Shown here: positions 10,179 through 18,186 of the stretch, one piece after another
Layout: each line of letters starts with the position of its first letter
How positions within the stretch are numbered: the stretch's first letter is position 1
Assembly (NCBI RefSeq): GCF_014651015.1
Contig: NZ_BMWB01000032.1
Coordinates: 1-42,753 of the forward strand
Reading direction: 5' to 3'
DNA from: Streptomyces xantholiticus
GTDB taxonomy: Bacteria > Actinomycetota > Actinomycetes > Streptomycetales > Streptomycetaceae
DNA: 42,753 bases
The notes under the pieces: generated by a model
What the model saw: the letters and a program-made list of their open reading frames with translations, nothing else
What the model was told of the DNA's origin: nothing
Database searches by the model: none
Program-made: the position numbers and the translations under genes

Positions 10179-10663
10179 ACCATGGTCAGCAGGCGATCCG
10201 TGGGGCCGTAGTCGATCTTCCAGTCGGCATAGACCCCAGCGAACCCGTCCTTGGTGCACTGCAGGCCAATGGTCACCCAGCGGACCGATCCGTCGTCCGC
10301 GAGCGAGAACGCGACCGCGGCCTCGAACTCCTCACTCCCGCACGGGCAGCCGGCAGCACCAGGCTCGTCGTCCTCCCAGGACTCCTCGTTCCAGTACTCC
10401 TCGCTGTCCGCGATGAACGCACGACTGCCGCAGCCAGAGCACTCGCGTTCCGCTCCGGACGCGTTGACCAGCACGAAGAAGGCGCGACCGCCGCACCCCT
10501 GGCAGACGGAAGAAGCGATCTTTACCGGGCGGCCCGTCGACAACGCCCCGGAGGAACACCTCGAGCTCCACAGGGACACCCTCGCCAACCTGATCACCGG
10601 CATGCACGGACACATCGTTCCAGACGTCCCGAACGACCACCCGACCAGCTTGACCAAAGGCAT
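10175..10663 (-). pseudogene. zinc-ribbon protein with two frameshifts
   Basis: The C-terminal two thirds are clean: VCQGCGGRAFFVLV, ECSGCGSRAFIADS, CPCGSEEFEAAVAF, an acidic insert, then YADWKIDYGPTDRLLTMV. Three CxxC-type pairs suggest zinc binding. Upstream, the coding-like frame VVRDVWNDVSVHAGDQ...VPVELEVFLRGVVDG lies in another phase, and the start ATGCCTTTGGTCAAG at 10663 in the first phase again. So one-base shifts near 10640 and near 10535 separate what looks like a single protein of about 160 residues (MPLVK + VVRDVWNDV... + RPVKIASSVCQGCGG...). The function is unknown. It converges on the IS110 relic. Confidence 0.65.
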
Positions 10664-10676
10664 AGGGGCACCCCCG

Positions 10677-11145
10677 TCACGCGAAAGACCGTTGCAGCCC
10701 CAACTTGCGGGCGTGGGTGATGTCCGCGCAGCTCGCGGGCTCAGCCGGGCTGCAGTACAGCAGGCGGCCGTCCGCGTACGTGAGGACCATGGACTTCACG
10801 GCGTTCTGTTTGTTCTTGCCCGAGATGAACTTGTCCCGGTCCTTGCGTCCGGCGGCCGGGCGACGGACGCGGATCTCGGTGCCGTCGATGATTCCGCTCT
10901 TCTCGTTCTTGCCGAGGTGGTCGACCACCTCGGCAAGTGTGCGGAGCCGAATGCCGGGCGCGATGGTGCAGCCCTGCTGGGCCAGCAGCGGCCGTACTTC
11001 ACCGATCGCACGCGTGGTGGTGGAACGGTCCACGTCGAACCAGCAGGCCAGCACGTCATGGGTGGCGCCGTGGCGGAGGCGAACCAGCGTGGCCAGGAGC
11101 CGGTCGACAAAGACGAGCTTGTGTTTGGCAGCGGCGCGCAGGCCA
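10677..11145 (-). pseudogene. IS5-like (HTH/DDE_4) transposase fragment
   Basis: Reading from about 11145: KLVFVDRLLATLVRLRHGAT, then ACWFDVDRSTTTRAIGEV (HTH), then GIIDGTEIRVRRPAAGRKDR (first catalytic Asp region) and ISGKNKQNAVKSMVLTYADG. It ends abruptly at ITHARKLGLQRSFA and a stop, before the second Asp and the Glu. The N-terminus is cut where the Tn3 fragment begins. It is therefore the middle of a transposase, truncated at both ends. Confidence 0.75.
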
Positions 11146-11486
11146 AGGTCGACATAGTCCGCGACTGGGGCGGCGGGCTGGTCGCCTCCGCCGACGGCGT
11201 GCGGTTCACCGTGCAGTGCAGACGCTCGACGCTGGCCGCAGCCCCGCTACTTCGGGCTGCGCAAGGAGGGCGCCATCTGGCTCAACGTCGTCAACGGTCA
11301 GGTCATGGGGCTAGGCGGCGTCATGGTGCGCGGCACCCTGAGCGACTCGCTGTTCATCCTCGATGCCCTGCTGTCCCGGGACGGGCGCCCGACCGGGCTG
11401 GGCGACGCCTTCGCCCACTGCGGCCGCATTGCAGTTCATCTCCGACGATGGCTACTGCCGCGCAGCGGCCCAGGCATGAGCATGTA
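11146..11486 (+). pseudogene. Tn3-family TnpA C-terminal remnant
   Basis: Tn3 transposases carry a DDE domain near the C-terminus. Here KVDIVRDWGGGLVASADGVR, TLDAGRSPRYFGLRKEGAIW, LNVVNGQVMGLGGVMVRGTL, SDSLFILDALL and LQFISDDGYCRAAAQA follow in order but in three or four different frames, with the acidic/His core partly lost. The final piece ends at a stop near 11484-11486. It abuts the IS5-like fragment with almost no spacer, so one insertion or deletion joined them. Confidence 0.7.
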
Positions 11487-11610
11487 AGATTCAAGATCGC
11501 CGAAGTTCGGTCCGGCACCCCGCACACCGACGCTTGTCCCCTGCTCCGACGTGTGCGGACTTGGCTACGTTCGGTCCGGTCCGATCGCCCGCGACCGGTG
11601 AGCACAGGGT

Positions 11611-11639
11611 GCCCCGCACACCGGCGGTGTGCGGGGCAG
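11611..11639 (-). terminator. perfect 13-bp hairpin terminator
   Basis: GCCCCGCACACC (11612-11623), a three-base loop, and GGTGTGCGGGGC (11627-11638) pair perfectly, with one more T-A pair outside. It lies 32 bases beyond the stop of the minus-strand small secreted protein gene and probably terminates that operon. There is no strong U tract, as is common in Streptomyces. A partial copy of the motif (CCGCACACCGACG) occurs about 100 bp upstream. Confidence 0.75.
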
Positions 11640-11670
11640 GCGGCGATTCTGCGATTTCCGTGCTTGCGGC

Positions 11671-11988
11671 TCAGTACTCCACGATGCGGACCGACTCCAC
11701 GCCGAAGGCGCAGGAACTCGTCCACTTGGTGACGGTTCCGTCGGTCCAGCCACCGGAACTCACCGAGTAGAGCGGGCTCCAGGCACACTCGGCTCGGACC
11801 ACCCACCGTCCGGAGCCGGTACACGTCCCCCATCCCTGGTTGCCGGAGATTCCGGTGACGCAGTTCATGTGATAGACGGGAGTGGTGGCAGCCTGGGCCG
11901 CCGGCGCGGCGAGAAGTGTTGCACCGGCTGCCACGACCAGCGAGCCGAGGAGGGAGGTCCTGTTCACCAGGGTTGATCTCTTACGCAT
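11671..11988 (-). CDS. small secreted protein
   Basis: A 105-residue protein with a classical Sec signal: basic MRKRSTLVNR, a hydrophobic core and APAAQA|ATT cleavage near residue 34. The mature part has four cysteines likely forming two disulfides, many aromatic and Ser/Thr residues and no charge clusters, which suggests a compact beta fold. I do not recognise the family. It is 64 bases downstream of the C39-like peptidase gene in the same orientation and followed by a strong hairpin, so the two are probably one operon. It could be a substrate, inhibitor or partner of the peptidase; that is inference. Confidence 0.75.
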   Translation of the reverse strand: MRKRSTLVNRTSLLGSLVVAAGATLLAAPAAQAATTPVYHMNCVTGISGNQGWGTCTGSGRWVVRAECAWSPLYSVSSGGWTDGTVTKWTSSCAFGVESVRIVEY

Positions 11989-12052
11989 GGCATGTCCTTT
12001 CGTTCGAGTGGAAAACTTGGGAGAAGGCCCCAGGGGCGAAGTCAGACTCGTT

Positions 12053-12877
12053 TCAGGGCGCAGTGGTGACGACGATCACGCCTTCTAGGCGCGCGGTCAC
12101 CGTAGTGGAGCCGTAGCCCAGGACTTCTGCTCCGTTTCCGTCGTCCTCCCCGAGGACATACGTGGGGGCGGCGACCGCCGATTGTGTGTAGAGGTCGGAA
12201 TCGGTCCACGGGTCATGAAAAGTGACGCTCTCCCGACCGTCCCCCGACCCTCTCGCGCCCACAATGGTCACGGCATGGCCGCCGACACGATCCCCGTCGT
12301 TGTCGTACTTCCCAATGGACGCTATGAGGAAGTCGCTGCCATTGCGGGTGAGCTCCACAAGGCGCCGGCTGACCGGCTCGACATCATCCAACTCCTCCCA
12401 GTCGGCGCCCAGGTCATCCTCGTATCCCTTTTCTTCAATCAGGTCCTCAATGGCGGACACCGTGTCGCTGCGCCCGGTTCCCGAGGACGGGTCGGTCTCC
12501 GCCAGCCGGCCGAGTCGGCCGAGCTTCGCCGTCACTTCGTTGTAGTTCCGGGGCGTGTTGGACATCGGATCGAAGTTGCCCGTCAGAAGGTTGGGGTAGC
12601 CGCGCTTGTCCAGCCAGAACAGCACGTTCAATGTGGACGTGGGCAGGCAGTACATGTTCCCGTTGTTCGGCAGGCCTGCGCGGCGCTGGTCGATGTCCGG
12701 TACCTGGCAGGCCCGGTAGGACCAGGTGCTGCTGGTGATGGACACCGTGTTGGTGGTGCACCCAAGTTCCGTGGTGGCGGCTGCGGCGGACGCCGTGGTG
12801 ATCGGCCCAACGAGCCAAGTGCCGGCTATGGCTGTGAGCACGAAGACACTTTTCCTTGAGTACGCTAAGAAGCGCAC
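12053..12877 (-). CDS. secreted C39-like cysteine peptidase
   Basis: A 274-residue exported protein. The GTG at 12877 is preceded by GGGGGAG; translation from there gives a basic start (RFLAYSRKS), a hydrophobic core and cleavage after about TASA-AAA. The catalytic pattern of peptidase_C39-like (papain fold) enzymes is visible: MYCLPTSTLNVLFWLD (nucleophile Cys), VGGHAVTIVGA (His) and VTFHDPW (Asp). Between them is a helical stretch rich in acidic residues (DLIEEKGYEDDLGADWEELD). Members of this family cut Gly-Gly-type leaders or act on extracellular peptides; with a signal peptide it acts outside the cell. The gene looks intact and sits between transposon relics. Confidence 0.75.
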   Translation of the reverse strand: MRFLAYSRKSVFVLTAIAGTWLVGPITTASAAAATTELGCTTNTVSITSSTWSYRACQVPDIDQRRAGLPNNGNMYCLPTSTLNVLFWLDKRGYPNLLTGNFDPMSNTPRNYNEVTAKLGRLGRLAETDPSSGTGRSDTVSAIEDLIEEKGYEDDLGADWEELDDVEPVSRRLVELTRNGSDFLIASIGKYDNDGDRVGGHAVTIVGARGSGDGRESVTFHDPWTDSDLYTQSAVAAPTYVLGEDDGNGAEVLGYGSTTVTARLEGVIVVTTAP

Positions 12878-13149
12878 GGTAACTCCCCCTAGCGGTCGTG
12901 TTTCGAGGGCCATGTTTCGCCAATGGCGCCCGGAGTCAATGGTGTTGGCTGGTCCTTCCCTGGGCATGAGTAGCTGCTACTCGTCTGGGCGGGGTCTGGC
13001 CGGGACAGGCGCAGTGATTACCCGCGGGCCGGGCGGTGTCGCGTCATGTTTCGGTAGTACCGTCGGACGCGGTCCGTCCCCGGGGCGCAAAAGGGGCTGA
13101 GCAGGGGCGCCTTGGGATCAGACGGGAGCGTTTCGGCGAAAGCCTGGTC

Positions 13150-13910
13150 TTGAACAGGCCGATCGTGGACTCCATGAGGGCACTGTCGTAGGCGTCGCCG
13201 ACGGATCCGATCGACGCGGCGATACCTGCCCGGCCGAGGTGCTCGGCGAGCGCGAACGACGTGTACTGCGAGCCGGCATCGGAGTGATGTATCAACTCGC
13301 CTTTATGGTAGGGGCGTTGGTCTCGGTCGCGCTGCCACAAGGCCATCTCGAGGGCGTCCAGGACGAGCCGCGTCTCCTTCGATGTGGCTGCTGACCAGCC
13401 GACGATGCGGCGGGAGAAGGTGTCCACGACGAAGGCGACGTAGACGACGCCAGCGAACGTGGTGACGTGGGTGAAGTCGGCGACCCAGCAGCGGTTCGGG
13501 GCGGGGGCGACGAAGTCCGCGGTCCACGAGGTCCGGGGCCCGTTCGGCGCTCGCGTCGGGGATGGTGGTGATCACCTTTTTCCCGCGGACCGCCCCGGTG
13601 ATGCCGAGTTCACGCATGAGGCGCTCGACGGTGCAGCGGGCCACGGTCTGGCCGTGGCGGTTGAGGTGCCTCCAGATCTTCCGGGCGCCGTAGACACGGT
13701 AGTTGGCCTCGTACGCCTGTGTGATCAGGGTCTTCAGTTCGGCGTCGCGGACGGTGCGGGCAGCGGGTGCGGCCTGGCATTTGTGGTGGGCGAAGTAGGT
13801 GGACGGGGCGATCTTGCAGTCGTGGTCGGTGAGGACCCGGCAGATCGGCTCGACGCCGCCGAAGCGGTCCTTGTGCTCGTCGATGAACGCTACGAGCGTG
13901 TGTGTGGCCG
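13150..13910 (-). pseudogene. IS3-family OrfB (DDE integrase), frameshifted and truncated
   Basis: In order: LVAFIDEHKDRFGGVEPICR, ANYRVYGARKIWRHLNRHG, MRELGITGAVRGKKVITTIP, then a one-base shift near 13520, then ADFVAPAPNRCWVADFTHVT (first Asp), GELIHHSDAGSQYTS (second Asp) and MESTIGLFKT (Glu). Homology ends there. It is an inactive rve-type integrase. Confidence 0.85.
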
Positions 13911-14216
13911 GTCGAGCTCGGCCGCGAAGAAAGACGCTGCGGCCTTGAGGATGTCGTTGGCCCGTTTGAGCTCGGCGTTCTCCTTCTTCAGTCGCTTCAG
14001 CTCGGCCGACTCCTCGCTCGTTGTGCCGGGACGGGTTCCGGCGTCGATCTGGTCCTGCCGCACCCACTTGCGCAGCGTTTCGGTCGTGCCGATGCCCAGC
14101 TTCTGGGCGACCGCTTTCATCGCGGCCCACTTGGTGTCGTACTCCGGTCGCACCTCGGCGACCATACGCACCGCACGACGGCGCAGCTCGAGCGGGTACT
14201 GGGAAGGACGTGCCAT
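13890..14216 (-). CDS. IS3-family OrfA (HTH protein)
   Basis: A 108-residue HTH_Tnp_1-type protein: MARPSQYPLELRRRAVRMVA, then KWVRQDQIDAG and a coiled-coil leucine zipper (ESAELKRLKKENAELKRAND). The complete length is normal for OrfA. In intact IS3 elements a -1 frameshift near the zipper fuses OrfA to OrfB; here orfB is damaged, so OrfA could at most act as a repressor of related elements. Confidence 0.85.
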   Translation of the reverse strand: MARPSQYPLELRRRAVRMVAEVRPEYDTKWAAMKAVAQKLGIGTTETLRKWVRQDQIDAGTRPGTTSEESAELKRLKKENAELKRANDILKAAASFFAAELDRPHTRS

Positions 14217-14533
14217 AACTCGATCCTCTCAAACGATCGAGTCCCTACCGAACCCGGAACGGTTCACGGCGCTGGCCCGGCGTAACTGCGGATGACAGCG
14301 CGGACGTGCTTGCTCGCCAGTTAGGCACAACAGCACGCGATGGAAGACGTACCGTGCCAAAATCCAGCCGAGCAGGTCGGACGGCAGGGGGTTGGGACTG
14401 TGGCTTGGAGTGACATATGTCGAGGCGACGATCATCGCGGCCATCACGGGCGGAGTCGTCTCCGAGTGATCGCCGGGTCGCCGCGTGGGAGGCGGTTCCT
14501 CACAGAGCAAGTCGTAGGTGGGCGTGAGAAGAC
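14217..14533. other. intergenic, one possible 25-codon hydrophobic peptide
   Basis: No established gene. A short plus-strand frame at 14392-14469 (TTG start) reads LGLWLGVTYVEATIIAAITG then GVVSE and a stop, a hydrophobic segment that may be the end of a lost membrane protein. Nothing else was seen. Confidence 0.3.
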
Positions 14534-15454
14534 TTGCGGCACGCTCGTAACCGTGCTGTCGGTGGCGGTAACAACAGGCAGGCGGCGCCAGTACCTGCTG
14601 CCTCGATATCTCCGAGTCCTGGGGTGTTGACCGTCCAGGCTGGCGGCCCACGATCGGCGGCCACCGGCGGGCACGTAAACGGGGCTGTCGTGACCGGCGA
14701 CCACAACGTCACGCACTTGCACCCGCCGTCCACCGCGCCGACAGCGTTGGCTGTCCTCTTAGCTCTAGTGGTTATCGGCGGCCTCATTGCCTGGTACTCA
14801 GGCGACGACGATTCCGACATGCCGCCTCTCGCCGCCACGGTGGAGTACACGCCGTCCGAGGACGATTGCGACGGCTGGACGTTCCCTGGCAAGAAACCGG
14901 AAGACATTCCCGTACCTCCGGGGAAGCCGACGGCCGAGTGGGCTCACCAGCACGGCGGTATCGATGACAGCATCACGCGACTTAGATTAGTCGTCCAGGG
15001 AATGAACAGTCATGACGTCGTGCTGCACAATCTGCGCGTGGTCGAGCAGCGTAAGGCGCCGCTCCCGCCGGCTGGCACCGACGTCGCGCTCGCCCTCGGT
15101 TGTGGTGGCGATCTCCCTGAGCGCAATTATCGAGTCATGCTGGGCAGCGACAGCCCGGACTTCGAGGTCGTGACCCGCAAGGACGGCAGGCTATCTGTGA
15201 TCCAGAAGCCCTTCGGGTACAAGGTTTCGGCCACTGATCCGGAAATCTTCGCCATCGAGGCTAACGCCGCTGTCGATGACGATTTCACCCAATGCGATTG
15301 TCTTATCACCTGGAAGTTGGCTCTCGATTGGGCGCATAAGGGTAAGCAGGGAACACTCATTGTCGACGACAAGGGCGCCCCGTTTCAGACCAAATCCACT
15401 GAACTCAATTCCCCGTACCCCAGTGTTGTCAAGAGGGATGGGTCTTGGAAATGA
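14534..15454 (+). CDS. membrane-anchored protein with Gly-rich TGDHN motif
   Basis: Length about 306 residues from the TTG at 14534; a shorter start at GTG 14624 is equally possible because no clear ribosome site is seen. Just before a single membrane helix (ALAVLLALVVIGGLIAWYSG) is the motif RSAATGGHVNGAVVTGDHN. After the helix is an extracellular or periplasm-like domain of about 190 residues with Cys residues (DDCDGW, LGCGGD, CDCLITWK), the last resembling a Cys-paired beta domain. I do not know the domain. The same Gly-rich motif occurs twice in the next gene, which follows after 129 bases in the same direction, so the two may work together. See the findings for what the motif could be. 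Confidence 0.7.
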   Translation: MRHARNRAVGGGNNRQAAPVPAASISPSPGVLTVQAGGPRSAATGGHVNGAVVTGDHNVTHLHPPSTAPTALAVLLALVVIGGLIAWYSGDDDSDMPPLAATVEYTPSEDDCDGWTFPGKKPEDIPVPPGKPTAEWAHQHGGIDDSITRLRLVVQGMNSHDVVLHNLRVVEQRKAPLPPAGTDVALALGCGGDLPERNYRVMLGSDSPDFEVVTRKDGRLSVIQKPFGYKVSATDPEIFAIEANAAVDDDFTQCDCLITWKLALDWAHKGKQGTLIVDDKGAPFQTKSTELNSPYPSVVKRDGSWK

Positions 15455-15583
15455 TGAGTTCTGTGGCATTCGTGGGCCGGACTTGGGTTCGGCGCGCACG
15501 CGCAGCGGCCCTGACGCTGCGGAGGAGTGGAATAGTCGAGCCCACTTCGCTTCGGTAAGAGACGGTGGCGCGCGTGGTAGCCG

Positions 15584-16051
15584 ATGATGGCTGACATGAC
15601 ACAACAGCGGAGAGTGCTGGCCCGGGTTGGAGCCGTCGTCGCGGCTTTGCTGGCGGGAGGGCTTCTCGGGCTGGTCGTGGCGCGAGACCTCGATACCGCC
15701 GATCAAGTCGCAAGCGTGCTAGGGGCAATGGCCGGTCTGGCAGGTCTGGGGGTGTCGATCTATGCCCTCAAGCGGCCGGCCCCGCAGTCAGCGGCAGGGT
15801 CGGTCACGGTCAGCGGGGCTCGAGCGGTCGGTGTCGCCGGGAGCATCACCGGCAATGTCTCTACCGGCGACCACAACACCACAGCTCGAGAAACCAGCCG
15901 CCGGCGAACGAGGAGGGTGCCCCAGCCGCCCCAGTCGACTGGGCCGGGCGGAACCGTCCAAGCCACAGGTGAGCGATCCGTCGCCACGGGTGGGAATGTC
16001 GCCGGCGGTGTCTCCACCGGGGACGGCAACGCTGGTCCTGACGGTCCTTGA
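15584..16051 (+). CDS. two-helix membrane protein with two copies of the TGDHN-type motif
   Basis: A 155-residue protein (in-frame ATGs at 15584, 15587 and 15596). Helix 1 is about residues 12-32 (GAVVAALLAGGLLGLVVA) and helix 2 about 39-61 (VASVLGAMAGLAGLGVSIYA). The C-terminal half, probably cytoplasmic because of the flanking Lys/Arg, holds ARAVGVAGSITGNVSTGDHN and, after a basic Pro-rich linker, RSVATGGNVAGGVSTGDGN. These are paralogous to the motif in the upstream protein. There are no catalytic residues. It looks like a small membrane platform that could self-assemble or bind its neighbour through the repeated motif; that is inference. The ribosome-binding site is weak. Confidence 0.7.
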   Translation: MMADMTQQRRVLARVGAVVAALLAGGLLGLVVARDLDTADQVASVLGAMAGLAGLGVSIYALKRPAPQSAAGSVTVSGARAVGVAGSITGNVSTGDHNTTARETSRRRTRRVPQPPQSTGPGGTVQATGERSVATGGNVAGGVSTGDGNAGPDGP

Positions 16052-16202
16052 TCGGCGGTAGCCGCAGAACCTCACTGAAGCGACCATCAGTCGCGCACTG
16101 GCGGCCCCATTGACCTATGTGGGTTGCCTCCCATAACCCAACGGGTCGCCACGTATGGTTATTCTGTGACGCTTCCCAGCGCCCTGGGTGGGCCACCAGC
16201 GG

Positions 16203-16356
16203 GTCGTCCCCGCCTGCGCGGGGGTAGTCCCCCGAACGGCCCCAAGGGCGACCGGGGCACCGCGTCGTCCCCGCCCGTGCGGGGGTAGTACTGGGTTCAG
16301 GCAGGACGGCCCCGGTCGGCGCGAGTCGTCCCCGCCCGCCGGCGCGGGCGTAGTCC
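16203..16356 (+). CRISPR. orphan type I-E CRISPR remnant, three repeats
   Basis: Repeat 1 at 16203-16230 and repeat 2 at 16264-16291 are 28 bases with the type I-E look (GTCGTCCCCGC ... GCGGGGGTAGT) and a CCCCGC/GCGGGG stem whose loop differs. Repeat 3 at 16325-16356 is degenerate with a four-base insertion. Both spacers (16231-16263 and 16292-16324) are exactly 33 bases, giving the 61-base period of type I-E arrays. The degenerate repeat at the right suggests the leader lies on the left. No cas gene is in the window. Confidence 0.85.
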
Positions 16357-16540
16357 TTGCCTGTGCAACCCTCAGAAGCCCGGTTTGGTCTCCCGCGCTC
16401 GCGAAGAAGGCCACCCGGGGCCCGGCACGCTGCTCGGCCGCGCCCGGGGCTGAGACCCCTGCCGCCCAGTTCTGCCAACCGTCCCTGGCAGGCCGGGGCT
16501 TTTCGCGTTGGCGTAAACGGGGACGGGTACATTCGTATGC

Positions 16541-16699
16541 ATGGGCGTGGGGGCATGGGTATCGCTGATCGCTACTGTCATCGTCTTGATTTCCGGCGCG
16601 GGGCTCATCTCTTACAGCAAATGGGGGCCAAGCCCGGAGCCGGGCCGACAGCACGACCACGGGCCAGACAACACCAGCGGAGGCGGCGGAGGCGGCTGA
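16541..16699 (+). CDS. small single-helix membrane protein
   Basis: A 52-residue protein, MGVGAWVSLIATVIVLISGA followed by GLISYSKWGP, a hydrophilic linker with His/Asp and a Gly6 tail before the stop. One membrane helix covers residues 4-24. There is no ribosome-binding site, but TACATT (16528-16533) lies seven bases before the ATG, the spacing expected for a leaderless transcript. It is 184 bases downstream of the CRISPR remnant; no functional link is implied. Family unknown. Confidence 0.55.
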   Translation: MGVGAWVSLIATVIVLISGAGLISYSKWGPSPEPGRQHDHGPDNTSGGGGGG

Positions 16700-17011
16700 G
16701 CCCCTCTCGCCGGGTCGACCAGCCACGCCATGGAACCGTGACCACACCTTGCCGCGTTTCGATTCCACCAAAACCGCGGGTCAGATGGGTTGCTCTGGCT
16801 GTCTGTAGCCGGATTCGCCGCTGATCAGGCACGACAGGCGGGTCTCGATCAGCGCCCGGGCAGTGCCCCGCCCGGGAGGCCGTTGACTCTCTGTGATGTA
16901 TACGTGGTATTGTTTTCTCTTTGGTCGGTGGTGGCAGCCGATCACCAACCGGATTCACACCCACCCACCGCCGGGCCTCCAGCCCGACGGCCTTGGCGCG
17001 GGAGAGACGAC

Positions 17012-17272
17012 ATGGCTGAAGCATCCGGCGGTGAAGACGACCGCTGCGGCTGGCTCCTTGAGGCCCACGACGAGGACGGGCCTACCACCCGTGAGTGCGG
17101 AGCAGCCCTGCACTTCACCGAGACCGGATACCACTGCGACCGCGGGCACTCTCACACCTACACGGAAGTACGCCACGCCCAGGGATGGGACTACGCCCAC
17201 GACGAGATCGAGGCCTCGCGCCTCGGACAGGCGGGCGTCATCGGCGTCCGTATGGACGGTCACCCGTTCTGA
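17012..17272 (+). CDS. small Cys/His protein, possible zinc binder
   Basis: An 86-residue protein starting MAEASGGEDDRCGWLLEAHD, with GGAGAG about six bases upstream of the ATG. The Cys and His residues in CGW, RECGAALHF, YHCDRGHSH could bind one zinc. The C-terminal half is helical and acidic (YAHDEIEASRLGQAG). A possible promoter upstream is TTGACT (16883-16888) with TATTGT (16908-16913), a 19-base spacer that is longer than ideal. I do not recognise the family. Confidence 0.6.
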   Translation: MAEASGGEDDRCGWLLEAHDEDGPTTRECGAALHFTETGYHCDRGHSHTYTEVRHAQGWDYAHDEIEASRLGQAGVIGVRMDGHPF

Positions 17273-17319
17273 CACCACTCCTCCTGGGGGCGCGAGGCCG
17301 ACCGGCCGCGACCCGGCCG

Positions 17320-17489
17320 CCGCGGCGGCACCATACCCCGGCGACAAGACGGACGCCGCTGCTGACCCTGGACAAGGCGCTGGACGCTGCGGAACACCCG
17401 GGTGTCCGGCTGTGCTCTCTGTGTGGCGGCCGTCGAACTCGATCCCGTACTCCGGGGGTTTCGACCGCGGCCTCACCGACGGCGAGTAG
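17320..17489 (+). pseudogene. C-terminal scrap of a DUF6233-like protein
   Basis: Two frames read LLTLDKALDAAEHPGVRLCS-LCG and CVAAVELDPVLRGF, which joined would give the usual 'ALDAL..PGARAC..C.A.....L' ending of DUF6233-type Streptomyces proteins. The N-terminal part is absent. The rest of 17273-17650 shows no gene. Confidence 0.3.
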
Positions 17490-17650
17490 GCGCGCCTTCG
17501 GACGGCCGTACGGCAAACCGCGCTCATGTACGGGTACAGATGGGGGTTGGTGCTCCTATTGGCAGTCAAGCGGTGTGGTGTGCCTGAACGTCCCCGGTCA
17601 GCGGAGGGGCTCGCGGCTTCAGGCGGCGGCGGTCCGCGATACTTCAACGC

Positions 17651-18166
17651 ATGGCACTGACACAGCAACTCGCGCGGGTGTCCACGCAGTATCTGGCTCA
17701 GTGTCGTGCAGCTGCGGCAGTGCCACCGGACGGCGACCCCGAGTGGGACCCGCCCGCGGAGGACACCGTGGATCTGGACTGGGCGATCTGGGGCTTGATC
17801 TGGTTCTGTCAGCGCATGCGCATAGTGGATCCGTGCATACAGGTCCTTAAGCGGAGTATTTCGGGGGATCCCGGCGGCGACGTCGAGTTTCTTGACCATC
17901 CCGGGGTCTGTGACGGCTTCGACTCCCCTCCAGCCCTTCTCGCTCCTGCAGCTGTGACCGAAGTGGCCCGAGAACTGGCCGCTTTGGACGTCGGCGAAGT
18001 ACTCAGCTGCCTGCCTGCGGACCACTCGGCGGCTGCCGAAGCATGCGGATTCCGAGGGTTCAACGGACACCCACGCGAGTACCTCGTCGAGCATTTTGGG
18101 CTGTTGCAGAGCTTCTATCTGATCGCCAGCCGACGTGGGCTGGCCGTTCTGACCTGGACGGACTGA
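17651..18166 (+). CDS. DUF1877 (YfbM-like) family protein
   Basis: A 171-residue soluble protein. MALTQQLARVSTQYLAQCRA at the N-terminus, EDTVDLDWAIWGLIWFCQR, LLERSISGD-type segment (LKRSISGDPGGDVEFLDHP) and the C-terminal LLQSFYLIASRRGLAVLTW fit the DUF1877 pattern. The biochemical role of the family is not established. There is no clear ribosome-binding site, but GATACT (17638-17643) ends seven bases before the ATG, so the mRNA may be leaderless. The gene appears intact. It faces the IS110 relic tail-to-tail. Confidence 0.85.
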   Translation: MALTQQLARVSTQYLAQCRAAAAVPPDGDPEWDPPAEDTVDLDWAIWGLIWFCQRMRIVDPCIQVLKRSISGDPGGDVEFLDHPGVCDGFDSPPALLAPAAVTEVARELAALDVGEVLSCLPADHSAAAEACGFRGFNGHPREYLVEHFGLLQSFYLIASRRGLAVLTWTD

Positions 18167-18186
18167 GCACGGTCCCACGCGAGCGG

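Larger units (their letters stand above)
13150..14216 (-). mobile_element. truncated IS3-family element
   Basis: orfA is complete and orfB is recognisable down to ESTIGLFKT, where homology stops near 13150. The last 80-90 residues and the end of the element are missing. The flanking sequence to 12960 has no recognisable gene. Confidence 0.8.

Noticed and set aside
13890..14216. Programmed -1 frameshift between IS3 OrfA and OrfB as a working signal
   Set aside because: No A6G-type slippery site is visible and OrfB is truncated, so the point is moot here.
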